NCBI GenBank assembly: GCA_016210115.1
Contig: JACQUW010000026.1
Coordinates: forward strand, 1 to 45,297
Direction of reading: 5' to 3'
DNA length: 45,297 bases
DNA from: Deltaproteobacteria bacterium
GTDB lineage: Bacteria; Desulfobacterota; Binatia; UBA9968
Part shown: one piece after another, positions 37,868-45,297 of the stretch
Layout of the letters: the number at the start of each line of letters is the position of its first letter
Numbering within the stretch: position 1 is the stretch's first letter
Program-made: the position numbers and the translations under genes
Notes under the pieces: model-generated
What the model was told of the DNA's origin: nothing
The model's database searches: none
The model's input: only the letters and a program-made list of their open reading frames with translations

Positions 37868-39375
37868 GCCACTGTCTCAGAGACATCGCTGCCCTTGCGC
37901 AGCCGGATAAGAGGGTAGAGAACAACTACTACAGATAATACAATGAGTATCAGCACGACCGGCCTCAGCATCCAGGATCCGCCGTAACGAATGGTAGAAA
38001 TGTAAAAGTTGTTTTCGGCGATCTTTCCCAGAACGAATCCAAGGACCAGGGGCGCACGGGGCCAACTGGCTCGGATCATCAGGTAGCCCAGGACGCCGAA
38101 AACCAAAAAGACCAGCAGATCTCCGATATGATTGTTTGACGTGTAGGAGCCAATAAACGCGAGGAACAACACAAAAGGGATAAGGACGGTGCCCCGTACT
38201 ACGGTCAGCTTGGCGAGCTGGTTCAGGAAAAAGAAACTCAGGACGACCGTGATGATGTTCGCGATCACCATGGTCCAGACCATCGAGAACGTGAGGGTGA
38301 GATGCTTGTCCAGCATATCGGGCCCCGGAGCGATTCCCTGAAGAAAAAAGGCCCCTAGCAGAATAGCCATGGCGGAGCTACCAGGCACCCCAAAAGCAAC
38401 CGTGGGGATCAGCGCGCCGCCCTCTTTGGAATTGTTCGCGGCTCCAGGTCCCAAGACTCCGCGCACGTCCCCTTTGCCGAAGCCGGTTCGCTCTTTCGCA
38501 TCATGGGCGCTCTGCACCGCATGCCCGTAGGCAATCCACTGGGCGACCCCTCCTCCCAAACCTGGCATTATCCCAATGAATGTCCCGACAAGGCTGCACC
38601 GGATAGTAAGCCAAAAATGGCGGAAGGTGTCCTTGACCCCATCCCAGGCCCCCTTTGCCAGGCTCCCCTTGGGCAGTTCGCCCGCTATAGAGGTTCCTCG
38701 GATAGCCAGATCAATGATCTCCGGAATAGCAAAAAGCCCGACCAGAACCGGAACGAGATCGAGCCCGCCCCAGAGATAGAGTTGGGAAAAAGTAAAGCGT
38801 TGCACCCCCGCCTGCGGATCCTGGCCGACAAGAGCTATCATAAGACCCAGCAGGCCGGCGAGAAAGCCGCGCAGCAATCCTCTTCCTCCCTCTCCGCTCA
38901 ATGAGGAAATAAAGGCGATGCCCACGATAGCCAGCATAAACAGCTCAGGCGCGCCGAATGTAAGAACCAGGGGGCGCACAACCGGGATTGCGAGCGCCAG
39001 GGCGAACGATCCTACGACAGCGCCCACAAGGGAGCTCATGAGAGCCGCTCCCAACGCTCGTCCGGCCTCTCCTCTTTTTGCCATCGCATGGCCGTCCAGA
39101 ATGGTAGCGGCGGTCGTTCCTTCCCCGGGGACCCCGAACAAGACCGAGGTGATGTCACCCGTGGTTGAAACGACGGAATGCATGCCGAGGAGGAAGGCAA
39201 AGGCCTCGACCGGCGTCATTTTGTAGATAAACGGGAGCATCAGGGCCAAAGTCGTGGAGCCGCCGAGTCCCGGCAATAGACCCACCCAGAAGCCCAGGAA
39301 GATCCCGAGCAGCATGATGAGAAAAGTCTGCCATTGGAGAACGATGACGAGACCCTGAACGAAGGCATCAAGCAT
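37864..39375 (-). CDS. tctA: Tripartite tricarboxylate transporter large membrane subunit
   Basis: A 503-residue protein with about 11-12 membrane segments. TctA motifs are clear: GFWVGLLPGLGGSTTLALMLPFIYKMTPVEAFAFLLGMHSV, ITSVLFGVPGEGTTAATILDGHAMAKRGEAGRALGAAL, FIGIMPGLGGGVAQWIAYGHA, and GVPGSSAMAILLGAFFLQGIAPGPDML. It is the main translocation channel for a carboxylate or related anion in the inner membrane. It lies 56 bp after tctC and overlaps tctB. Complete length and motifs indicate a functional transporter. Confidence 0.96.
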   Translation of the reverse strand: MLDAFVQGLVIVLQWQTFLIMLLGIFLGFWVGLLPGLGGSTTLALMLPFIYKMTPVEAFAFLLGMHSVVSTTGDITSVLFGVPGEGTTAATILDGHAMAKRGEAGRALGAALMSSLVGAVVGSFALALAIPVVRPLVLTFGAPELFMLAIVGIAFISSLSGEGGRGLLRGFLAGLLGLMIALVGQDPQAGVQRFTFSQLYLWGGLDLVPVLVGLFAIPEIIDLAIRGTSIAGELPKGSLAKGAWDGVKDTFRHFWLTIRCSLVGTFIGIMPGLGGGVAQWIAYGHAVQSAHDAKERTGFGKGDVRGVLGPGAANNSKEGGALIPTVAFGVPGSSAMAILLGAFFLQGIAPGPDMLDKHLTLTFSMVWTMVIANIITVVLSFFFLNQLAKLTVVRGTVLIPFVLFLAFIGSYTSNNHIGDLLVFLVFGVLGYLMIRASWPRAPLVLGFVLGKIAENNFYISTIRYGGSWMLRPVVLILIVLSVVVVLYPLIRLRKGSDVSETVA

Positions 39376-39431
39376 AAGCCAGCAACCGGCGAGTGGCGCT
39401 CAAGACGTTAACGATTCACCATTCAACCAGC

Positions 39432-40499
39432 CTAGTCACCGAACTTGATATATTTGCCGATCTCCCTGGCGAGCTCCGGGGGCTGGTTGAGGACCTCGCG
39501 GACAACCTTCAGAGCCTCCTCTGCCGGCGTGAAATCGATCGACATCTTTGATTTCTTTGCTTCCGCGAGGAACTCTTTGTCTTTCGTTGCGCTGGCAAAA
39601 GCGTTGCGAAGGATCTTCATAACCTCCGCCGGCGTTCCCGGAGGGGCAACATAGGGGCGGTAGATTCGAGTTGGGGCCGCGTTAACCGCCATGATGGCCT
39701 TCCCTTTGGGGTCCTTGGTCAACTCCTCATCGACGGGCAGCTTTTCTATCGTCGGATCAGAAATTCGCGAACGGATCATAGGCCGGACCAGCCCGCGATC
39801 GATAAACGGTCGTATCGAATCCAACGACCCGGCGCGACCGTCCACCTCTTTTCTCTCGATGGCCAGCATTACGTCGGCGCTCGAAGAGTATCCCGAAACA
39901 AGCTTTAGATTGAGACCGGTGAATTCTCTAAGAATAGAGGGAAAGTCGTGCGTGGAGCTGCCGGGGCCAGTAGTGCCAATCACGATCTCCTTTGCCTTGC
40001 GCATGTCATCGACGGTCTTGTAGGGCAGGTCACTTCGGATCGCCAGAATCACCGCATCGCTTGCAACGCTGCCGATCCAGGCGAATTTGGTTAAGTCGAA
40101 CTTCACGCCCTCAACCTTTGTAAGTTGGGCTGTGGTGAGAGCATTGTTGAAGGTACCGATGGTAAGCCCATCCGGTTTGGCGACGCTATAGATGTGGTTG
40201 GCGCCGATGATACTGTTGGCTCCGGGCATGTTTTGCACGATCACGGTGGGACTCCCGGGGAGGTGCTTGGGCAAAAACTTCGCCATCAGCCGGGCATAGC
40301 GGTCATAGCCGCCGCCGGGTTTGTAACCGACGACAATCGTCAGGGTCTTACCCTCATAATAGGGGGAAGCCCCCAGGGTGAACCCCGGCGCCATCAGGAG
40401 AAAAATGACCAGGGATAACAAACGAACGATCCCGGCCATGCTTCTAACGGTGGTTCCCCTGCGATTCCCCTTTTTAGTCTGAATGTTAATCCGTTTCAT
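39432..40499 (-). CDS. tctC: Tripartite tricarboxylate transporter periplasmic binding protein
   Basis: ATG 40499 after GGGAGGTG is chosen over the frame's end at 40535, giving 355 residues with a long N-terminal region and signal segment (GIVRLLSLVIFLLMAPGFTLGA). Signature: YYEGKTLTIVVGYKPGGGYDRYARLMAKFLPKHLPGSPTVIVQNMPGANSIIGANHIYSVAKPDGLTIGTF. It binds the solute for TctAB, encoded directly downstream. It is more diverged from the two orphan TctC-type proteins than they are from each other, so it likely binds a different ligand. Confidence 0.94.
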   Translation of the reverse strand: MKRINIQTKKGNRRGTTVRSMAGIVRLLSLVIFLLMAPGFTLGASPYYEGKTLTIVVGYKPGGGYDRYARLMAKFLPKHLPGSPTVIVQNMPGANSIIGANHIYSVAKPDGLTIGTFNNALTTAQLTKVEGVKFDLTKFAWIGSVASDAVILAIRSDLPYKTVDDMRKAKEIVIGTTGPGSSTHDFPSILREFTGLNLKLVSGYSSSADVMLAIERKEVDGRAGSLDSIRPFIDRGLVRPMIRSRISDPTIEKLPVDEELTKDPKGKAIMAVNAAPTRIYRPYVAPPGTPAEVMKILRNAFASATKDKEFLAEAKKSKMSIDFTPAEEALKVVREVLNQPPELAREIGKYIKFGD

Positions 40500-40535
40500 G
40501 ATGGCACCTCCCGCTGTGGAATTGTTGGTGAGCAT

Positions 40536-40798
40536 AAACTGATGTGCACGAAGCTACCTAAAGGCGGCCCGCCCTGTCAAGCTTTCAGCGGTTGAATCTG
40601 AGAAGCGGAGGAAGCGTGTCCCGGAAGCGAGGAGACGTCCGATAGCCGATTTTGGACTTGGGATTTTCCAGCAATCCAGAATCGGCAATCCAAAATCTAA
40701 AATGGCATGGCCCGGCTCCCGCTGGGGGGACGCCTCTCAGCACCAAACTTTTTGCACTAGATCAACGCAAAAACTCGGCACCTGAAAACCTATCTCCC
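40536..40798. other. Non-coding gap upstream of tctC
   Basis: A minus-strand TTGACA (40580-40575) has only a weak -10 candidate (TAGCTT at 18-bp spacing), a possible tct promoter. Around 40648-40704 the sequence is repetitive (ATTTTGGA/TCCAAAAT words in inverted order). No reading frame is supported. Confidence 0.35.
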
Positions 40799-42013
40799 TC
40801 AGCCAATGACGCCTTCCCGCACCAGTTCTTCAAATTCCCCTTTTGGTAGACCGAGAATATCGAGATAAAAATAATCGTTGTCCTCGCCGAGCAAGGAATC
40901 CCGTTTGTCAGGTCCCGACGGAGTATCAGAGAGAATGAATGGCGGGGACTGATAGTTCATTTTGCCGATTTCTGGATGCTCCATCTCTTTCCACTGTCCC
41001 CGGTGTCTGAACTGAGGATCATCGTAAAGATCGCTCATCTTATTCACTACGGCAGCGCGGATCCCCGCCCGCTGCAGCTTCTCCGTCAGCTCCCGCGCAG
41101 TGAACCCGGCTGTCCACTCCCCGATCCTCCGATCCAGCTCATCCTCGTTTTTCTGACGCAGGGGGAGAGTGGCAAAGCGCTGCTCGCGCGTCCAATCCGC
41201 GTCACCCATAATATGAGCCAGAGACTGCCACTCCTCTTCTGAAAAGACGCTTATGACACACCACCGGTCCTCTCCTTTGCACGGATAGGCTCCGTGTGGC
41301 GCTGCCAGGATGTTCCGGTTGCCGCTGCGCTCGGCCACTCTGCCGTTGACCCTGTAGTCCAGAATCTCGGCGGCCAGAAATTGAAGGCCGGTTTCATACT
41401 GCGCTATGTCGATATACTGTCCCTGGCCGGTTCGCTGGCGGTAGTCGAGCGCCGCCAGAACGGCAACCATACCATAGGCCACCGCGATATAGTCGATATA
41501 AGGGCCGTAAAGAATTTGAGGCGGTCCGCCGCGGTAGCCCGTCAGGTTCGTAAACCCCGCAAGCGAGGAGAGTTGCGAACCGAATCCCGGGTGATTTGCG
41601 TGCGGTCCGGTCTGGCCAAGGTTAGAGCTGCTCAGCATGATCAAGTCGGGTCTCACTTCTCTCAAAGACTCATAATCCAGGCCGAGCCGCTTCATAGTTC
41701 CCGGACTAAAGTTTTCAATCACCACGTCCGACCACGCGACGATTTTCTTGGCCAGATCGTTGGCCCTCGCGCCCTTTTTGAGATTCAGCGTGATGTCCAG
41801 CTTGTCGTTATTGCACAATGCGAATAGACCCGAGCGATTCAGGCCGTAAATGTTGTCCTTGTAAGGCGGGTAATGGGTGCGAAAGCCATCCGGCCGGCTC
41901 TTAGACTCGACGTGCACGACCGTGGCGCCCTGATCGGCGAGGTGCTTGCCCACTGCCGGTCCCGCCGCGAAGGCGGCGAATTCGACTATTTTGACTCCTT
42001 CCAGGGCTTTCAT
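40799..42013 (-). CDS. Class III CoA-transferase (CaiB/BaiF family), Asp-containing
   Basis: A 404-residue protein: MKALEGVKIVEFAAFAAGPAVGKHLADQGATVVHVES, then NNDKLDITLNLKKG, VVIENFSPGTMKRLGL, and GQTGPHANHPGFG. The nucleophilic aspartate of the family, which forms the acyl-enzyme anhydride, is present at about Asp174 in YGPYIDYIAVAYGM. These enzymes move CoA between carboxylic acids in the cytoplasm. It follows a second family member by 18 bp. That partner lacks the aspartate, so the two may form a hetero-oligomeric transferase like benzylsuccinate CoA-transferase, which is built of two related subunits. Confidence 0.94.
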   Translation of the reverse strand: MKALEGVKIVEFAAFAAGPAVGKHLADQGATVVHVESKSRPDGFRTHYPPYKDNIYGLNRSGLFALCNNDKLDITLNLKKGARANDLAKKIVAWSDVVIENFSPGTMKRLGLDYESLREVRPDLIMLSSSNLGQTGPHANHPGFGSQLSSLAGFTNLTGYRGGPPQILYGPYIDYIAVAYGMVAVLAALDYRQRTGQGQYIDIAQYETGLQFLAAEILDYRVNGRVAERSGNRNILAAPHGAYPCKGEDRWCVISVFSEEEWQSLAHIMGDADWTREQRFATLPLRQKNEDELDRRIGEWTAGFTARELTEKLQRAGIRAAVVNKMSDLYDDPQFRHRGQWKEMEHPEIGKMNYQSPPFILSDTPSGPDKRDSLLGEDNDYFYLDILGLPKGEFEELVREGVIG

Positions 42014-42031
42014 ATCAAATCACGCCGTCAG

Positions 42032-43294
42032 CTAAACGACCCCTGAGTCCTTAAGCTTTCCCAGCTCCTCGTTGCTTAGTCCCAATTCACCGCAATAGAC
42101 CTCTTCGTTGTGTTCGCCGATTCGGGGAGCCCGCCGCCAGATTTTGCAGCTGGTCGCGGAAAACTTCGCGAATCCCCCCGGATAAGTCAAACTGGTTCCC
42201 AGTTCAGGATGTTCGACGGATTGCCAAAAGTTACGCGCATCGAGATGAGGATCCGCGCAAATCTCTTTGACGCTGGCGACCGGATAACCGAGCATCTCTC
42301 TTTGGATGACACCCTCGAAAAATTCCTTTTTTGTGATCCCGGCAAAAAAACCGGCGATGGGCGCTTCCATTTGATCGATCTCTTCTTGCGTCACTTCCGC
42401 GATATTGAACGACTTCCAATCTTTTTGCTTTAGGAATTCAGGGGCTTTTCCTTTGCTGTCCATCCACTCTACAAGGGCCTGATTGGTTTTTCTGCCGGCC
42501 TCACCTCCGTAGATAATAAAGTTAATGTAGCCGTCTTTGCATGGCCAGAAAACTCTCATTTTAGCGCCGGTAATGCTCCGGCCGGTCATGAAAGAGCCGG
42601 CTCGTTTCTCGAGCTGCCGGTTGAGATCCCAAAACGTATGGGCGTGGGAGAAGGCCCACAAAAGGCAGGCTTGAGCGGAAACATCGACCTGCTGTCCCTC
42701 TCCGGCTCTTTGCCGGTGGTAATGGGCCGTGAGCGCCCCGGCGGCCGCATAGGAGCCGGTCCAGTGGTAGGATTGGGGGAAGCTTGCCCGCAGCGGCGCC
42801 CTGTCCGGATCTCCGGTAAGAGACATGCAGCCGCTCATGGCCAGGATCTCGATATCGGAAGCTTTAAATCGACTGTAAGGGCCGGTTTGCCCGAACGGCG
42901 TGATCGAAGTCAAGATCACGCGCTGGTTAACCTGTCTCAAGACCGTATAGCTCAAATTGAGCCGTTCCAAAGAGCCGGGGACGAAAGACTCGATCACAAA
43001 ATCCGCGCTTTCGGCCAGGCGGAGAAAAAGCTCCCGTCCTGTCCGGTTTTCTATGTTGAGAGTGATCCCCCGCTTGTTGTTATTGAAAGCGAACCAGTGG
43101 AGGCTCTTCTCAGGATCGGGTCGATCGAGGTAGAAGGGCCCCAGCATTCTTGCGGGCTCTCCTCCGGGCGGTTCTATTTTTATGACGTCAGCCCCCAAAT
43201 CCCCCAAGATTTTGCCACATAAGAATCCCAGTTCGCCGGTAAGATCCAGGACCCGATAAGGGGAAAGAGCAGCTTTGACTTCTTGGCCCGCCAT
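42032..43294 (-). CDS. Class III CoA-transferase homologue lacking the catalytic aspartate
   Basis: A 420-residue protein with the family layout: SPYRVLDLTGELGFLCGKILGDLGADVIKIEPPGGEPAR, FNNNKRGITLNIENRTGRELFLRLAESADFVIESFVPGSLERL, FGQTGPYSRF. Aligned by the following RQR-G-G segment with its neighbour, the nucleophile position reads Tyr176 in FPQSYHWTGSYAAAG instead of aspartate. It is therefore either inactive, uses another residue, or serves as a partner subunit. The gene is upstream of the Asp-containing one and 78 bp downstream of the third UbiD stop, separated from it by an intrinsic terminator. Confidence 0.9.
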   Translation of the reverse strand: MAGQEVKAALSPYRVLDLTGELGFLCGKILGDLGADVIKIEPPGGEPARMLGPFYLDRPDPEKSLHWFAFNNNKRGITLNIENRTGRELFLRLAESADFVIESFVPGSLERLNLSYTVLRQVNQRVILTSITPFGQTGPYSRFKASDIEILAMSGCMSLTGDPDRAPLRASFPQSYHWTGSYAAAGALTAHYHRQRAGEGQQVDVSAQACLLWAFSHAHTFWDLNRQLEKRAGSFMTGRSITGAKMRVFWPCKDGYINFIIYGGEAGRKTNQALVEWMDSKGKAPEFLKQKDWKSFNIAEVTQEEIDQMEAPIAGFFAGITKKEFFEGVIQREMLGYPVASVKEICADPHLDARNFWQSVEHPELGTSLTYPGGFAKFSATSCKIWRRAPRIGEHNEEVYCGELGLSNEELGKLKDSGVV

Positions 43295-43306
43295 CTTATT
43301 AGTTCG

Positions 43307-43342
43307 TTAAAAAAAGGGCAGGAAACGCTCACCCTGCCCTTT
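43307..43342 (-). terminator. Intrinsic terminator of the third UbiD gene
   Basis: On the minus strand AAAGGGCAGG (43342-43333) pairs perfectly with CCTGCCCTTT (43322-43313) around a 10-nt loop, and the stem runs into a T tract (seven T, 43315-43309). It separates the UbiD gene from the CoA-transferase pair, which therefore needs its own promoter or read-through. Confidence 0.85.
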
Positions 43343-43372
43343 GATCCGCTTACTCTAATTTCCCGCCTTGAG

Positions 43373-44950
43373 TTAACGTCCGGTCCGGGCTAATGAAAGG
43401 ACCCAGCCCTTCATCCTCGATTTGGCGTTATTGATCTGCGCGTCCGAGAAGAAGTTCTTGAGATTGACTTTGCCAACGGCGTAGACCGGCCGCAGGAAGT
43501 CATTTTCATATCCAAAAGGCACGGTCGCATCGATGCACATCCCCCCTTCAAAGCGGGTGTTCGAAGCGGTCCATTCCTTCTCACCGGCCGTCATACGCTC
43601 GGCGGGCATAAAAGTCTGGCCGCGGCCGCCCGGGATAGGATTAAGAATGTCCGTGTGGGGATTGACGCGCGTGGTGAGACACCACATGACATCATCCATA
43701 TCATAGGGATCCGTATCCTCGCTTACGGCGATGCAGATTCTCATCCCCTGAGAGGTGGACATAAGGGCCGACATAAAATTACGCTGCCAGCCTTCGTCGA
43801 TCCTATTTCGCTTCTTTACCTGAATGATCGCCCCGCCCCAGTCCGTCATGCAGTATGGAATCACGACGTCCTGGATGATTCCGGGTTGGATTCGCTCGCA
43901 CAGCTCGAACATCGCGGCCTCACGGATGGTGGTGTCGATGTTATGGTCATCGAGCGTATGCACGCCGAGGGCGAAAATGATCGGTTTGGACTCGGGTTTG
44001 CGCATCGTGACAGCGGTTACGTGGAAAGTGGGGGCTTTGTAAGCTTTGCCCATGTAACCGGCCCATTCCGGGTGAAAGTGATAGCGGCCTTGCACCCCCG
44101 CCTTTTCCGCCTCTTCCGTCTCGTACCGCCGGTCGCGCGGGTTTACGTATCCTTCCAGCACAACTTCGCAATTCGCCAGCGCCAGGGCATTGACCGTGCG
44201 GGCTTTAACGAGGCGGACCGGCGCGCCTTGAACCGCTCCGGCAATGGCGATCTCGTCACAGCCTTGAGGGAGAATGGCGTAATCGAAACCAGCCCCAGCA
44301 AGCAGCGTGCAGCTTGGTGGCACGCCGAAGCACATCGTGATCGGGATCGGCTTGTTCTCGTTATAATATTTCGTAACGACCTGCCACATGTGGGAGCCGG
44401 GGGAAATTTGAAACGTGCCGATGTTGCCCCACCGGAAATTCATCCGGTTGTAGCCCAGGTCCGTTCCGCCGCCGAAGTACTCTCCGGAAATTAACCGGTT
44501 TCCAGATCCGACAGTGAGCTCGGGTTCATACTCGGTATGCCGAATCGGCACCATGTACTCGTTCACATCCGCCGGTTTTTCAATGACGACTTCCTGGCTG
44601 GGGGCCTCTTTAGAGTCCACGATAACAGGAGGGACCGGATGCGTGAGCGCGTATGCCAACTCCCGCGTTCGCTCCCGATCGTCCTTCCAGCCGAACATCT
44701 TGTTGATGACATTCATGTCCCCGAACAGGTTCGTGATTACACGATGGTTTGGTTTGCCTTTGACGTTTTGGAACAGGATCGGGCACGCGCCGTCCAGCTG
44801 CTTTTGGATCGCGGTGATCTCGAGATCCGGGTTGACTTCCTTATTGCTTTCGATGAGATCGCCTTGGGCTTTGAGCCATTCAAGAGCGCTCCGAAGATCG
44901 GCAATCGCTTCTGAAGGTGCGCCAGCCGCCTTTTTGGCCGCCTTGCTCAT
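43373..44950 (-). CDS. UbiD-family protein with non-canonical active-site residues (3)
   Basis: ATG 44950 after GGAGGACACT gives 525 residues; the frame to 45130 covers the leader and promoter. Family homology is clear (RVITNLFGDMNVINKMFGWK, VSGDED-like FDYAILPQGCDEIAIAGAVQGAPVRLVKARTVNALALANCEVVLEGYV, and the C-terminal EDTDPYDMDDVMWCLTTRVNPHTD). The arginine of NxGTYR is replaced by Gln181 (NIGTFQ), and the first glutamate of the E-x4-E pair by Tyr288, with an insertion (AEKAGVQGRYHFHPEW); the second, Glu293, is kept. It may use a different mechanism or substrate set. It heads the 37-45 kb minus-strand block, with a good promoter and a terminator of its own. Confidence 0.85.
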   Translation of the reverse strand: MSKAAKKAAGAPSEAIADLRSALEWLKAQGDLIESNKEVNPDLEITAIQKQLDGACPILFQNVKGKPNHRVITNLFGDMNVINKMFGWKDDRERTRELAYALTHPVPPVIVDSKEAPSQEVVIEKPADVNEYMVPIRHTEYEPELTVGSGNRLISGEYFGGGTDLGYNRMNFRWGNIGTFQISPGSHMWQVVTKYYNENKPIPITMCFGVPPSCTLLAGAGFDYAILPQGCDEIAIAGAVQGAPVRLVKARTVNALALANCEVVLEGYVNPRDRRYETEEAEKAGVQGRYHFHPEWAGYMGKAYKAPTFHVTAVTMRKPESKPIIFALGVHTLDDHNIDTTIREAAMFELCERIQPGIIQDVVIPYCMTDWGGAIIQVKKRNRIDEGWQRNFMSALMSTSQGMRICIAVSEDTDPYDMDDVMWCLTTRVNPHTDILNPIPGGRGQTFMPAERMTAGEKEWTASNTRFEGGMCIDATVPFGYENDFLRPVYAVGKVNLKNFFSDAQINNAKSRMKGWVLSLARTGR

Positions 44951-45108
44951 AGTGTCCTCCAAACTGAGTGGAATTTGTAAACGAACTATCTGCCCAAAAC
45001 TCGACCAGATACAAGTCTCAAAGACCCCGCCTGCCGCCCGGCTGATTTTAGATCCGATGAAAAACAGTAAAGGGAGAGAACAAGCCGACCCTGGGTGGAT
45101 AGAAGCGC

Positions 45109-45137
45109 AACATACTGGATCCCGAGGCAAAAGTCAA
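45109..45137 (-). promoter_or_regulatory. Sigma-70-type promoter of the third UbiD gene
   Basis: On the minus strand: TTGACT (45137-45132), 17-bp spacer, TATGTT (45114-45109). It gives a leader of about 150 nt before ATG 44950. Unlike the three promoters of the left arm, it has no IclR-like palindrome downstream. Confidence 0.55.
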
Positions 45138-45297
45138 TGTGCCGGAGCCTGCAATTCAGGGTGAATTTGTCCTCGCCAAGAACTTCAGTTTGATTAACGA
45201 CCTGCCTTCAATTCTGGACATCCGACCCGCGATGATGTATAACCGGTTATCAGGATGCCAGAAGAATCGGTTTTGAACCTCGAAGAGATCCGAGTGC
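45138..45297. other. Right-edge region, possible short coding remnant
   Basis: On the plus strand a frame of about 54 codons (roughly 45105-45266, no convincing start) reads ILDPEAKVNVPEPAIQGEF then VLAKNFSLINDLPSILDIRP and stops. The composition looks more protein-like than chance, but it overlaps the promoter and I do not recognise a family. No other feature is seen before the window ends. Confidence 0.25.

Noticed and set aside
40552..40580. Promoter of tctC
   Set aside because: The -35 TTGACA is good but the -10 candidates match poorly; only mentioned in the gap entry.
1..45297. CRISPR arrays, tRNA or rRNA genes, phage genes
   Set aside because: No regularly spaced repeats, cloverleaf-like sequences or phage structural genes were seen on reading through the window.

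Overview
The window looks like chromosome from an uncultured, soil- or subsurface-type bacterium. The evidence is an unusual density of solute-binding proteins without transporters, UbiD-family decarboxylases, class III CoA-transferases, a molybdenum hydroxylase and ornithine-cyclodeaminase-like genes. Genome bins labelled Binatia/Desulfobacterota_B, Rokubacteria, NC10 or Tectomicrobia have this flavour, but that placement is inference; there is no rRNA or other phylogenetic marker. No tRNA, CRISPR array or complete insertion sequence was seen.

Layout. (1) 1-16.5 kb, minus strand: a catabolic block in three transcription units. The first holds a TauE/SafE permease and an ornithine-cyclodeaminase homologue, followed by two decaying TauA/NMT1-type binding-protein genes. 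The second is an IclR regulator with a UbiD decarboxylase. The third is a long operon: cyclase-family hydrolase, ThDP enzyme resembling sulfoacetaldehyde acetyltransferase (Xsc), three-subunit molybdenum hydroxylase in M-S-L order, DapA-superfamily lyase, TctC, NMT1-type binding protein and an enoyl-CoA hydratase cut by the window edge. (2) 16.6-27 kb, plus strand: a second arm repeating the same gene types (two NMT1-like binding proteins, TctC, another ornithine-cyclodeaminase homologue, an iron-type binding protein) plus a luciferase-like oxidoreductase, a DUF2848 protein, a nitrilase-family amidase, a cupin, and a ferredoxin/flavoprotein pair. (3) 27-37 kb: a second UbiD, then mostly housekeeping and small hypothetical genes (Memo/AmrB, paralogous small proteins, a truncated AI-2E transporter, dienelactone hydrolase, JAMM protease, acyltransferase, lytic transglycosylase). 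(4) 37-45 kb, minus strand: a complete TctCAB tripartite tricarboxylate transporter, two class III CoA-transferases and a third, atypical UbiD.

How the parts may work together. The clearest new signal is a shared control element. The starts of the three left-arm units (iclR itself, the cyclodeaminase unit and the cyclase/Xsc-like/Mo-hydroxylase unit) each have a TTGACA-N17-TATnnn promoter with a TGA just before the -10. Each is followed 19-29 bp downstream by a near-identical 19-bp imperfect palindrome, TGTTGCATATTCTCGAACA. This reads as an autoregulated IclR regulon controlling uptake proteins and degradative enzymes. The Xsc-like enzyme, TauE/SafE permease and TauA-type binding proteins point to an organosulfonate. 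The Mo-hydroxylase, UbiD, amidase and cyclase point to a (hetero)aromatic or amide. The real substrate cannot be decided from sequence.
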